Assembly: GCA_963966765.1 (NCBI GenBank)
Contig: CAXAAR010000075.1
Span: 1 to 10,177, forward strand
Source of the DNA: Aequoribacter sp003520285
Lineage (GTDB): Bacteria > Pseudomonadota > Gammaproteobacteria > Pseudomonadales > Halieaceae
Reading direction: 5' to 3'
Length of the DNA: 10,177 nucleotides
The translations under genes were made by a program, and so were the position numbers. The notes below the pieces were generated by a model. The model was not told the DNA's origin, searched no databases, and saw only the letters and a list, made by a program, of their open reading frames with translations. Shown in pieces: positions 1 to 6,364 of the stretch (position 1 is its first letter; each line of letters begins with the position of its first letter).

Positions 1-210
1 TGCCACAATAATAGCGGGCGCAAACGTATCTGCAGAGGACGTGGCGTATGCGGGCGTGAGCAACAGTGCAGCACCCCACCAGCAGAGCAAACCAACCCAA
101 AAGCGCCCCAAACCCAGCGCTCGAAGCCATCCTCTCATCCAAATCAATGCTACGACCGCTGTTACAGCGACCACGCTTAACGCGAAATAATAGGAGCTGC
201 TTTCAAGCAC
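1..210 (-). CDS. Membrane protein of unknown function (N-terminal part; cut by window edge)
   Basis: An open frame of 70 codons begins with GTG at 210 and runs off the left edge without a stop. The GTG start is chosen because a GGAG ribosome binding site (219-222) lies 8 bases upstream and because the frame begins 5 bases after the ycgN stop, as expected for the next gene of the same operon. The visible N-terminus has two hydrophobic stretches, about residues 7-25 (YYFALSVVAVTAVVALIWM) and 40-57 (tryptophan-rich, ending in LLLTPAYA), separated by a short arginine-containing loop. This suggests an inner-membrane protein, or one membrane anchor followed by a second helix or cleavable segment leading into the periplasm. 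I do not recognise the family. Its coupling to ycgN is seen in the sequence; any functional link is inference. Confidence 0.7.
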   Translation of the reverse strand, partial: MLESSSYYFALSVVAVTAVVALIWMRGWLRALGLGRFWVGLLCWWGAALLLTPAYATSSADTFAPAIIVA

Positions 211-215
211 TCAAC

Positions 216-650
216 TTACTCCACCCAACGAACAATCCACTCATCATAGCCATCGGGATGAACAAATTCATCTGATATTGACCGACCTTTTATAGAAACG
301 CCCGCTTCATGCACGCTCTGCTTATTCCCACTCTCTAAGTGGTGCCATGCGGGCAAAGGTTGCCCCTCTGCGCGAAGACGATAGGCGCAAGTTGACGGCA
401 ACCAATCCAGACTAGGCACATCAGTCTGTTTTAGATCGATGCAATTGGGTACTCGGACAGAACGCTGATCATAGCACGTGCAACGGCAGCTAGACTCATC
501 CAGGTAGCGGCACCTTACTTGCGTATAATAGACCTGTGCCGAACGCGAATCCTCAAGCTTGTGAAGGCAGCACTTAGCACAGCCATCACACAGAGCCTCC
601 CATTGCTCAACATTGAGATCCTGCAGTGGTGTGGTATTCCACCAACTCAT
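216..650 (-). CDS. ycgN: YcgN family cysteine-cluster protein (UPF0260)
   Basis: A 144-residue cytosolic protein that matches the YcgN/UPF0260 family in length and layout. The family signature is visible near the N-terminus: C21-x2-C24-x2-CC27-28 in the context LCDGCAKCCLHKLED, followed by VYYTQVRC (C47), the cluster C55-x-C57-x-C59, VPNC (C70) and STCAYR (C88). The later aromatic-rich region around PLPAWHHLESG is also typical. The spacing of the cysteines suggests metal or iron-sulfur binding, as in related CxxCxxCC proteins, but no biochemical role is established for the family. The ATG at 650 overlaps the ycgL stop (ATGA, 4 bases), so translation is probably coupled. The gene is followed after 5 bases by an unrecognised membrane-protein gene. 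Confidence 0.92.
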   Translation of the reverse strand: MSWWNTTPLQDLNVEQWEALCDGCAKCCLHKLEDSRSAQVYYTQVRCRYLDESSCRCTCYDQRSVRVPNCIDLKQTDVPSLDWLPSTCAYRLRAEGQPLPAWHHLESGNKQSVHEAGVSIKGRSISDEFVHPDGYDEWIVRWVE

Positions 651-913
651 GAGTAGCGCATCTCTAACAGATCGACAGGGGGAGGCAACTGTAAATAAAA
701 ACCCTGAGTTTCAAACGCGGTTAGAATCGTTTTACCATCAGTTTGCGCCAGTACCTTGTCATGGGTCAGCAGCAGCAAGAGTGCCGATCGCAGAGTGCCA
801 AGCGGCTGCAGAACGCTGGCGGGCACAACGTCTGTCAGATCAGTGTCTTTGGGTACATACAGATAAAACCCGGGCTTGCGTTCACTGGCATAGACTTGGG
901 TAATGACACTCAT
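647..913 (-). CDS. ycgL: YcgL domain-containing protein
   Basis: A small cytosolic protein of 88 residues, the usual size for the YcgL family (structurally characterised, function unknown). Family hallmarks are the N-terminal VYASERKPGFYLYVPK (residues 7-22) and the near C-terminal GFYLQLPPPVDLL (71-83). The start was placed at the ATG at 913 rather than at an in-frame codon 37 codons upstream, because family members begin just before this VY-S-x-x-x-x-x-x-YLYV segment and because the upstream start would lie deep inside rnd. With this start the gene begins 5 bases after the rnd stop, and its TGA overlaps the ycgN ATG. The rnd-ycgL-ycgN order suggests co-expression with RNase D, but that does not by itself give it an RNA-related role. 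Confidence 0.9.
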   Translation of the reverse strand: MSVITQVYASERKPGFYLYVPKDTDLTDVVPASVLQPLGTLRSALLLLLTHDKVLAQTDGKTILTAFETQGFYLQLPPPVDLLEMRYS

Positions 914-918
914 GAGTT

Positions 919-2082
919 CTAGGCCCTGCTCGCATCTAGCATGGGTTGCACAAAAAAAGCACCGCGCCAGCCGCTCCAATGTTCGGGCTGAACCACACTC
1001 GCGCCGCTCTGCAATTCTAACCAAACACTGTAGTCGTGCTTATTGAAGACAATTTCTGGCGCTACGCCAAGCGCTTCACAGCGTTCCAGAACAGCCTGTT
1101 TCAGTATTTTTATCTGAGCTCGCGCAGCGGAGGACAAGGGTGGTGGCAAGGGCTCTGGTAACGCTGCCTCAGGAAGTTCCCACCCCGCCTGTATTTGGGC
1201 CAGCCAGATCGAAGAGTGACGCAGCGCGCTTCGATTTTTACCCAGTAACAATGCCGCGAGATCTTCTTTCGTGCTTGGTAATCGCTGAGCCATGGTCACC
1301 AAAGTCGAATCATCTATGACCCAGCCTCTGGGCGTATCTGTTGCCTGCGCAATCTCATCACGCGCTTGGCACAACCCTTCGAGTACGCCTAATTCTCTGC
1401 GGCTAAGTTTCCACGCACTGCCGATTTTCTGACGGTAATCAAAGCGCAAATTGCGCTGCTGCTCAACTGCACGTTCACCTTCTTCTAACACCCATTCAAT
1501 GCGATCTTGGGTGTTTAGCTGTGCCAGTATGTGGCGATACACCGGCATCAAGTACACCACATCGGCCGCGGCGTAGGCACACTGCTCGTTGGTGAGGGGT
1601 CTTTGCAGCCAATTCGATCGCGTCTCACCTTTATCAAGCTCAATTCCGACGATCGAGTGCACCAAGGTGCGAAAGCCAAGCCCGAAGCCAATATCACACA
1701 ATGCAGCGGCAACTTGCGTATCAAACCACCCACGAATGGGTCCACCAAGCCAGCGCTGTAGGACTTCGATATCTTCGCTCCCAGAATGGATGACTTTACA
1801 CTGATTCGCATTGGCAAAAAATTTTATCAAAGGCTCGGTGTTGGCCAGCGTCAGGGGATCAATCAAATAGGTGTTCTCGCCATCCGAGAGCTGAAGCAGA
1901 GCGACTTTAGGATAGTAGGTTCGCTCTCGCACAAACTCAGTATCCACGGCAACCGAATCAGCGTGTGCCAGCGCGCCCAGACAGCTCGCTAGTTTGGCCT
2001 CAGAATCAACCCACTCCCACCGCAACTCATCCAAGTGGACGACGCCCCGACAGTGCTTGGGCAATGGTTGAACTATCAACAT
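919..2082 (-). CDS. rnd: Ribonuclease D
   Basis: A 3'-5' exoribonuclease that trims the 3' ends of tRNA precursors and other small RNAs. Numbering from the ATG at 2082 (387 residues), the DEDDy catalytic motifs are present: exo I VDTEF (D47, E49), exo II HSGSEDIEVL (D104) and exo III YAAAD (Y170, D174). An HRDC domain follows at about 228-290 (SRRELGVLEGLCQARDEIA). The length fits the family (about 370-390). The start is uncertain. ATG 2082 has a GGAG at 2092-2095 with 9-base spacing, but it lies 56 bases inside recR and adds about 16 residues not usually seen before the conserved WEWVDS-type beginning. TTG codons at 2034 and 2025, at the recR stop, would give a more standard N-terminus but have weaker binding sites. 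A GTG at 2097 is also in frame. The gene ends 5 bases before ycgL. Confidence 0.93.
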   Translation of the reverse strand: MLIVQPLPKHCRGVVHLDELRWEWVDSEAKLASCLGALAHADSVAVDTEFVRERTYYPKVALLQLSDGENTYLIDPLTLANTEPLIKFFANANQCKVIHSGSEDIEVLQRWLGGPIRGWFDTQVAAALCDIGFGLGFRTLVHSIVGIELDKGETRSNWLQRPLTNEQCAYAAADVVYLMPVYRHILAQLNTQDRIEWVLEEGERAVEQQRNLRFDYRQKIGSAWKLSRRELGVLEGLCQARDEIAQATDTPRGWVIDDSTLVTMAQRLPSTKEDLAALLLGKNRSALRHSSIWLAQIQAGWELPEAALPEPLPPPLSSAARAQIKILKQAVLERCEALGVAPEIVFNKHDYSVWLELQSGASVVQPEHWSGWRGAFFVQPMLDASRA

Positions 2083-2626
2083 AGTCCAGCTCTCCACCCA
2101 TGGGAACGCCGCGAGCTAATCGCGAGACACCGACGCCAAGCGCGGCCATGCGACCCCCAATGTAATGAGCGGTCGCCTCACCCTCCACGGTGGAGCCGGT
2201 CGCCAAGATGATCTCTGCCACCCCGCCTTGCTGAACCCTCTGCTCGAGCTTATCCAAACCGATATCATCAGGACCAATACCATCCAGCGGCGATAGATGG
2301 CCCATTAAGACGTGGTACTGCCCCTGAAAACTCCGACTTGACTCTATTGCGGCTACATCGGAGGGCGTTTCGACGACGCAAATGACGGATGCGTCTCGCC
2401 GTTGATCAGCGCACAAACTACAGAGCGGCTGTTCAGTATAGTTGCGACACTGCTCGCAGTGACCAATGCGGTTCATGGCCTCGGTTAGGGCTTCAGCGAG
2501 CGCTAATCCCCCTGCCCGATTATGCTGTAATAAATGCAGACTCATTCGCGCTGCCGACTTTGCACCAACACCAGGTAAACAGCGCAGGCTATCTGTTAAT
2601 TTTTCGAGAGTTGTGAGCGGCTTCAT
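2027..2626 (-). CDS. recR: Recombination mediator protein RecR
   Basis: RecR works with RecO (and RecF) to load RecA onto SSB-coated single-stranded DNA during gap repair. The protein has 199 residues, the normal length. The domain order is complete: an N-terminal helix-hairpin-helix (LRCLPGVGAKSAARMSLHLL, about 14-33), a four-cysteine zinc finger (C57-x2-C60 and C69-x2-C72), a TOPRIM domain from about residue 80 (ICVVETPSDVAAIE), and the C-terminal RLARGVPMGGELDYVD segment that is highly conserved in RecR. The ATG at 2626 is preceded by AAGGAA with 4-5 base spacing, which overlaps the ybaB stop codon. The gap to ybaB is 7 bases. The 3' end overlaps the reading frame of rnd. The dnaX-ybaB-recR order is widely conserved in gammaproteobacteria. 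Confidence 0.98.
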   Translation of the reverse strand: MKPLTTLEKLTDSLRCLPGVGAKSAARMSLHLLQHNRAGGLALAEALTEAMNRIGHCEQCRNYTEQPLCSLCADQRRDASVICVVETPSDVAAIESSRSFQGQYHVLMGHLSPLDGIGPDDIGLDKLEQRVQQGGVAEIILATGSTVEGEATAHYIGGRMAALGVGVSRLARGVPMGGELDYVDSSTIAQALSGRRPLG

Positions 2627-2633
2627 AAGTTCC

Positions 2634-2963
2634 TTAAAACGGCATCTTCATGCCAGCTGGCAGGTTCATACCGGCCGTTAGTGCAGACATCTTCTCTTTG
2701 TTGTGCGCTTCCACCCGCGCCACCGCGCTGTTTACTGCAGCGGCAATCAGGTCTTCGAGTATTTCTTTATCTTCACTCATCAGAGACGGGTCTATGCTCA
2801 CCCGAGTCACATCGTGCCGACCTGTCATGGTAATAGATACCAACCCCGCACCGGCTTCTCCGACCACGGTGGCATCCGCCGCCTCTTGCTGCAAAGCCTG
2901 CATCTTTTCCTGCATCGCTTGAGCCTGTTTCATCAAGTCGCCCAAATCACCACCTTTGAACAT
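2634..2963 (-). CDS. ybaB: YbaB/EbfC family nucleoid-associated protein
   Basis: A 109-residue small DNA-binding protein of the YbaB/EbfC family, which forms dimers that bind DNA and associate with the nucleoid. The N-terminus MFKGGDLGDLMKQAQAMQEKMQ is characteristic, followed by a helical segment rich in Q, E and A (about 9-30), the beta region VSITMTGRHDVTRVSIDPSLM (about 42-62), and a helix DLIAAAVNSAVARVEAHNKEKM (about 71-92). The C-terminal tail is rich in Met, Pro and Gly and ends GMKMPF. The ATG at 2963 shares one base with the dnaX stop (TAATG) and has a strong AAGGAG six bases upstream, so it can be translated both by coupling and independently. It is located between dnaX and recR as in many gammaproteobacteria. 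Confidence 0.97.
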   Translation of the reverse strand: MFKGGDLGDLMKQAQAMQEKMQALQQEAADATVVGEAGAGLVSITMTGRHDVTRVSIDPSLMSEDKEILEDLIAAAVNSAVARVEAHNKEKMSALTAGMNLPAGMKMPF

Positions 2964-4768
2964 TATTCACTCCTTGCTTGAATCGTGTCGGTTAACACCA
3001 CTCCGTCGAGGGTGTCACAGATTGCTTGTACGATCGGATCAGTCTCGAGCGCTCTCGTTGCGCGCTCCATTTGCTCCGCAGATCGCTGTGCTAACCACTG
3101 CGAAGGCGTAAGCTCAACCGGCCCAATTTCAATCGTCAGCTGCCTTGAGACACCATCAAAGCGTTGCAGCGCCTCTTGCAGCTTAAACGCATGGGACTCA
3201 TTATACAGAGACGCGTTGTTCTGATCTAAACGAAAGAGCACCGCGTCAGGGTCGATCTGCACGCACTCACAGTGTGACGCAATATTAAATAGAATGCCGG
3301 AAAGGTCTAATCGCTCCATCATTCCTGGCCATGACTCCACCGTCAGCACGAAATCCTCTGCCGCCGTCGCGACGGCGTGCCCGCCTTCAAACTTTTTTGC
3401 GGGCTCGGTCTCCTCAAGTGGCTGGTCTCGAGTGTGGATCGATTGCTCTGCCACCGGAGCATCGACCTGCGATTCTATCGCCAACATCTCATGAGAGTGC
3501 GTCTGGTCTTCGACCTCTCTGTCTTGAATCCCATTCACCTCGGCGTCGTCAACCTGAGATTGGTTTGGGCGCTCTGGATCTGGCAAGATCAGAGATTGTT
3601 CCTTATCAGCATGGACACTCTCGACCCGTGTCTCGCTCGAACCATCGAGCGGCTCTAACATCACATCTTGATCGACAAAGACAGCGGCAGGCTTAAAGGC
3701 GATAAGTCGAAGCAGAATCATGTCGAACATCGCCCTTGCATCCGAAGCAAGCAGTAACTCTGAACGCGCCTGTGTCAACATTTGAAAGTAAAGCTGCACA
3801 TCTTCCGCACTGAGCTGTTGAGTCAGGGCTTGCAACTCATCAAACTCAGGCATCGATGCGTCAAGAGCACTGGGAACCCACTGGTTCAGCGCGATTTGGT
3901 GTAACCAGTGCATCAGTGCGTCGAGCGCTTTGGTAAAATCAGCACCGTGGGTCGCCATCAGATCCACGCACGCCAACATTTTTTTTGCATCGCTTTGCGC
4001 TAACGCAGACAGCACGGGCAATACGTCGGCTGATGACAGGGTACCCAGCATCGCCGCGACCTCGGAGGCTCTGAGTTGTCCCCCACCATGCGAAATGGCT
4101 TGGTCCGTCAAACTGAGGGCATCCCGCATACTCCCCTCTGCTGCGCGCGCAATCGCTGTTAAAGCCGACGCCTCGCTAGTAATGACCTCTCGCTCAAGCA
4201 CATGGGCGAGATACTCGGCAATGCGCGCTGGACTCAAATTCTTCAGGTGGAACTGCAAGCATCGCGATAAAATGGTCGCTGGCAACTTCTGGGGATCGGT
4301 GGTCGCCAACAAAAATTTGGCGTGCTCTGGCGGTTCTTCGAGGGTCTTCAATAAGGCGTTAAAACTGTGTGAAGACAGCATGTGCACTTCGTCGATTAGG
4401 TAAATCTTAAATCGCGATCGTGTTGGCGCGTACTGAACATTCTCGAGAAGCTCGCGCGTATCTTCGACTTTAGTGCGAGAGGCGGCATCTACTTCGATCA
4501 AGTCGAGACTGCGCCCCTCGGTAATTTCTAGGCAAGACGCACAGGCGCCACAGGGCTCGGAACTAATACCAACGTCGCAGTTAAGACATTTTGCTAGCAC
4601 CCGCGCTACTGTGGTTTTACCAACGCCGCGCGTACCAGTAAATAGATAAGCATGGTGTAATCGCTCATGATCCAGCGCGTTAATTAGAGCTTTCAGCACG
4701 TGCTCCTGACCCACCATTTCGCGGAACACTTGGGGGCGATATTTACGTGCTAGTACCGTGTAGGCCAT
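2963..4768 (-). CDS. dnaX: DNA polymerase III subunits tau and gamma (clamp loader)
   Basis: The 601-residue frame encodes tau, the ATPase subunit of the clamp loader that places the beta clamp on DNA and links the polymerase cores to the DnaB helicase. Visible motifs are the N-terminal LARKYRPQVFREMVGQEHV, Walker A GTRGVGKT (45-52), zinc-binding cysteines C64, C73, C76 and C79, Walker B LIDEVHM (124-130), and the SRC motif (168-170) carrying the arginine finger. Domain III runs to about 370, then a poorly conserved acidic linker to about 460, then the tau-specific C-terminus (from about LTVESWPGMMERL) expected to contact DnaB and the alpha subunit. The linker contains a -1 frameshift site predicting a 460-residue gamma form. 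The ATG at 4768 fits the family start, although its ribosome binding site is weak. The gene lies 65 bases downstream of the 4.5S RNA. Confidence 0.98.
   Translation of the reverse strand: MAYTVLARKYRPQVFREMVGQEHVLKALINALDHERLHHAYLFTGTRGVGKTTVARVLAKCLNCDVGISSEPCGACASCLEITEGRSLDLIEVDAASRTKVEDTRELLENVQYAPTRSRFKIYLIDEVHMLSSHSFNALLKTLEEPPEHAKFLLATTDPQKLPATILSRCLQFHLKNLSPARIAEYLAHVLEREVITSEASALTAIARAAEGSMRDALSLTDQAISHGGGQLRASEVAAMLGTLSSADVLPVLSALAQSDAKKMLACVDLMATHGADFTKALDALMHWLHQIALNQWVPSALDASMPEFDELQALTQQLSAEDVQLYFQMLTQARSELLLASDARAMFDMILLRLIAFKPAAVFVDQDVMLEPLDGSSETRVESVHADKEQSLILPDPERPNQSQVDDAEVNGIQDREVEDQTHSHEMLAIESQVDAPVAEQSIHTRDQPLEETEPAKKFEGGHAVATAAEDFVLTVESWPGMMERLDLSGILFNIASHCECVQIDPDAVLFRLDQNNASLYNESHAFKLQEALQRFDGVSRQLTIEIGPVELTPSQWLAQRSAEQMERATRALETDPIVQAICDTLDGVVLTDTIQARSE
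3362..3415 (-). promoter_or_regulatory. Programmed -1 ribosomal frameshift cassette in dnaX
   Basis: Reading on the minus strand, a Shine-Dalgarno-like GAGGAG (3410-3415) is followed 11 bases later by the slippery heptamer A AAA AAG (3392-3398). The heptamer is in phase with the dnaX codons GCA AAA AAG (A457-K458-K459). After a -1 slip the next codons are GTT and TGA (stop at 3387-3389), giving a product of 460 residues ending AKKV. Fourteen bases after the heptamer there is a GC-only-arm palindrome (3362-3377), which can form a stem CGCCGT/ACGGCG with a CGCG loop. This has the same three-part architecture as the Escherichia coli dnaX signal, where a stop also follows one codon after the slip. 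The elements are seen directly; use in vivo is inferred. Confidence 0.85.
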
Positions 4769-4833
4769 TGCCGAAACTCTGAATTGAAACCTGCGTCACA
4801 GGATACACTAGGGCGGCGGAAACACGAAATGGC

Positions 4834-4943
4834 GGTCGCCCAAACAGCCACACCTCGGCACACGACGCATTGACTACCGTTGCTCCCTTCCGGGCCTGGC
4901 GGGGTTTACCAACTATCGTTGCGAGGGGACCGAATGGACGACC
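4834..4943 (-). ncRNA. ffs: 4.5S RNA (signal recognition particle RNA, bacterial small type)
   Basis: The RNA scaffold of the signal recognition particle, which binds the Ffh M domain and targets nascent membrane proteins to FtsY. The minus strand carries the conserved apical part: GGTAAACC, then the asymmetric-loop and tetraloop segment CCAGGCCCGGAAGGGAGCA with the GGAA tetraloop at 4888-4891, then the returning strand ending in GTGTGCCG. The ends pair over 8 bp, GGTCGTCC (4936-4943) with GGGCGACC (4834-4841), with one G-U pair. This gives a hairpin of about 110 nt, close to the 114 nt of E. coli 4.5S RNA. The ends were set from this terminal stem, so they may be off by a few bases. The position just upstream of dnaX matches what is recalled for Pseudomonas. 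No clear intrinsic terminator separates it from dnaX. Confidence 0.93.
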
Positions 4944-5022
4944 ATAGCAACCCTGACTTAGGGCGCGCCATGGTCTCAAAAAAGCACTAGGCATGCAAGC
5001 ACGCGGGCTTGCTGGGAGCGGC

Positions 5023-5050
5023 ATTATAAGAACAGCGCCCTGTCAGCAAA
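5023..5050 (-). promoter_or_regulatory. Probable promoter for ffs (and possibly the dnaX operon)
   Basis: On the minus strand there is a perfect -10 hexamer TATAAT (5023-5028), followed immediately by a GC-rich stretch GCCGCTCCC, the kind of discriminator often found at stable-RNA promoters. The -35 region is poor (TTTGCT at 16-base spacing, 5045-5050). Transcription from here would begin near 5016, about 70 bases before the mature 4.5S RNA end, so a 5' leader would need to be processed away, as RNase P does in E. coli. Because no terminator is evident after ffs, readthrough into dnaX is possible. Identification rests mainly on the -10 box and position. Confidence 0.5.
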
Positions 5051-5188
5051 GGTATCAAGGCCGCCAACAAGTGCAAACGCCACAGATTTCGCTCAGACAC
5101 GTCCTGTTTTGGTTCAGTAGAAGCCGGCCCTGGATCACTGGCCTGTCACTCACTGTAAAAGCCTTAAGAGCAATCCATATCCCAAGCG

Positions 5189-5217
5189 TTGACACCGATG
5201 TAATAAGCTCTTACATT
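5189..5217 (+). promoter_or_regulatory. Sigma70-type promoter of the efflux operon
   Basis: A perfect -35 hexamer TTGACA (5189-5194) is separated by 17 bases from a -10-like TACATT (5212-5217, four of six consensus positions). The predicted start is near 5224, giving a leader of about 28 bases before the adaptor gene. The spacer and start region are occupied by two palindromic operator-like sites, so the promoter appears built to be strong and tightly repressible. Confidence 0.7.
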
Positions 5218-5234
5218 ACGTAAGACGCTCTTAC
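5200..5234. promoter_or_regulatory. Two tandem palindromic operators, probably for the TetR regulator
   Basis: Site 2 (5220-5234) is GTAAGA-CGC-TCTTAC, a perfect 6-bp inverted repeat with a 3-base centre. Site 1 (5200-5214) is GTAATA-AGC-TCTTAC, the same with one mismatch in the left arm. Their centres are 20 bp apart, about two helical turns, so two dimers could bind on the same DNA face. Site 1 lies between the -35 and -10 boxes and overlaps the -10; site 2 covers the predicted transcription start. TetR-family repressors commonly bind 15-bp or longer palindromes at such places. The assignment to the TetR encoded at 9471-10130 is inferred from the shared operon. Confidence 0.7.
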
Positions 5235-5251
5235 ACTCCAAGGAAACCAGC

Positions 5252-6364
5252 ATGATCCGTGAGAACATTTCGAGCCTAACGCTCAGTATTGCCGCGGTGC
5301 TGGCAGCATCTGCCCTTACCGTCGCACTGTATGCTCGAACGTCGGAGCCTGTCTTTGACACCAGCCGAGAAGGCCTAGACGCTGAAGCTCTCACTTTCAT
5401 AAGTCAGTCCAGCTATCAAAAAAACCGGTCTTTTTCGGGCACCGTGATCGCAGAGTATGACGCGACACTGGCCTTCGAACTCGCCGGCACGGTCGTGGCA
5501 ATGTCATCTCGTGTGGGCGATGTCGTCTCTAAAGGACAAATTGTTGCCCAGCTCGACCGCCGCACCATTGAAGCATCCTTGAAATCAATTCAAGCACAAT
5601 ACGAGCGAGGTTTAGCGCAGAAACGTCTCAGCGACCTTCAACTGCAGCGAGCAACAGAACTTTTGACGAGCGGCGCCATTTCACAGTACCAATTCGACGA
5701 GGCCCAACTTAACGCCGACGCCAATACAGCAACCGTTCAAGCCCTGCTTGCTGATATCGAGCTGATCACTGTTAACCAAACCAACACCGAACTCCGATCA
5801 CCATTTGACGGAGTCATTAACTCTCAGTACTTGAGCGTCGGAGATACGGTCGCTCCGGGGACGCCGGTCTACAGCGTGGCCGCTCTCAGTGGACGTGAGG
5901 TCATGATTGGCGTACCAGAGAACGTCATTGATCACCTAGAGCTTGGGCAACAAGTTCAATTGCAGGCTGGTACTGTTGCCGTTGAAGGGCGACTGGTCGG
6001 GATCAGCAATACCCTCGATCGCATGACTCGTACCAGAGCACTTAGAATCGAACTCCCCAATACGCTTACGCTGCCGCCGGGCCAAATGATCAACTTGAAA
6101 CAGACAGTCACTATTGACGAGATCGGTGGATGGCTCCCTATGACTGCGATTACAGAGGGCAACCGGGGCCTGTGGACCGCGTTGAAACTGGCTAGCAATG
6201 AAGACGGAAAGCTCATCGCGCAGCAGGCAGCAATTGAGATACTCGATTTCGCTGATGATCAAGTCTACGTTCGCGGCTTACTCACAGACGGTGACCGAGT
6301 CGTTGCCGCAGGTACTCACCGCGTCGTGCCGGGCATGATTGTGATTCCAACGGATGCTCGCTGA
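5252..6364 (+). CDS. Efflux RND transporter periplasmic adaptor subunit (membrane fusion protein)
   Basis: A 370-residue adaptor that would connect the RND pump of the next gene to an outer-membrane channel. An N-terminal hydrophobic segment (about 9-27) forms a signal anchor or uncleaved signal; there is no lipobox cysteine, so it is not a lipoprotein. The lipoyl/barrel-sandwich halves are visible: FSGTVIAEYDATLAFELAGTV...VGDVVSKGQIVAQLD (61-102) and LRSPFDGVINSQYLSVGDTVAPGTPVYSVA (181-210). A helical coiled-coil hairpin lies between them (about 104-175), and beta-barrel and membrane-proximal domains follow (about 215-365, including a GDRVVAAGTHRVVPGM end). The ATG at 5252 has AAGGA (5240-5244) with 7-base spacing. 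The stop overlaps the next start by one base (TGATG). The first gene of a regulated operon; the substrate cannot be told from sequence. Confidence 0.93.
   Translation: MIRENISSLTLSIAAVLAASALTVALYARTSEPVFDTSREGLDAEALTFISQSSYQKNRSFSGTVIAEYDATLAFELAGTVVAMSSRVGDVVSKGQIVAQLDRRTIEASLKSIQAQYERGLAQKRLSDLQLQRATELLTSGAISQYQFDEAQLNADANTATVQALLADIELITVNQTNTELRSPFDGVINSQYLSVGDTVAPGTPVYSVAALSGREVMIGVPENVIDHLELGQQVQLQAGTVAVEGRLVGISNTLDRMTRTRALRIELPNTLTLPPGQMINLKQTVTIDEIGGWLPMTAITEGNRGLWTALKLASNEDGKLIAQQAAIEILDFADDQVYVRGLLTDGDRVVAAGTHRVVPGMIVIPTDAR

Noticed and set aside
613..903. 96-codon plus-strand frame across ycgL and ycgN
   Set aside because: Antisense to two recognised genes, with no domain and no supporting start signal.
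3930..4403. 157-codon open frame on the plus strand
   Set aside because: It lies wholly antisense to conserved dnaX ATPase-domain codons, has no recognisable domain and a biased composition; it is a shadow of dnaX.
4788..4802. Small hairpin CCTG-TGACG-CAGG followed by TTTC between ffs and dnaX
   Set aside because: A four-pair stem with no U tract is too weak to call a terminator.
4980..5012. Possible intrinsic terminator: GCAAGC/GCTTGC stem (4995-5012) then a T6 run on the minus strand
   Set aside because: The T run comes about 11 bases after a 6-bp stem, too far for a standard terminator, and it would block the ffs promoter. Kept only as a leader hairpin.
4743..5024. 93-codon open frame on the minus strand upstream of dnaX
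   Set aside because: It runs through the 4.5S RNA and has no recognisable protein features; the RNA explains the conservation expected here.
5030..5188. Spacer between the divergent promoters, examined for tRNA, small RNA or a second regulator gene
   Set aside because: No cloverleaf, no convincing small frame and no clear repeats were seen.
5164..5400. 78-codon minus-strand frame overlapping the efflux promoter and adaptor start
   Set aside because: It overlaps the promoter, the operators and the adaptor signal sequence, and resembles no known protein.
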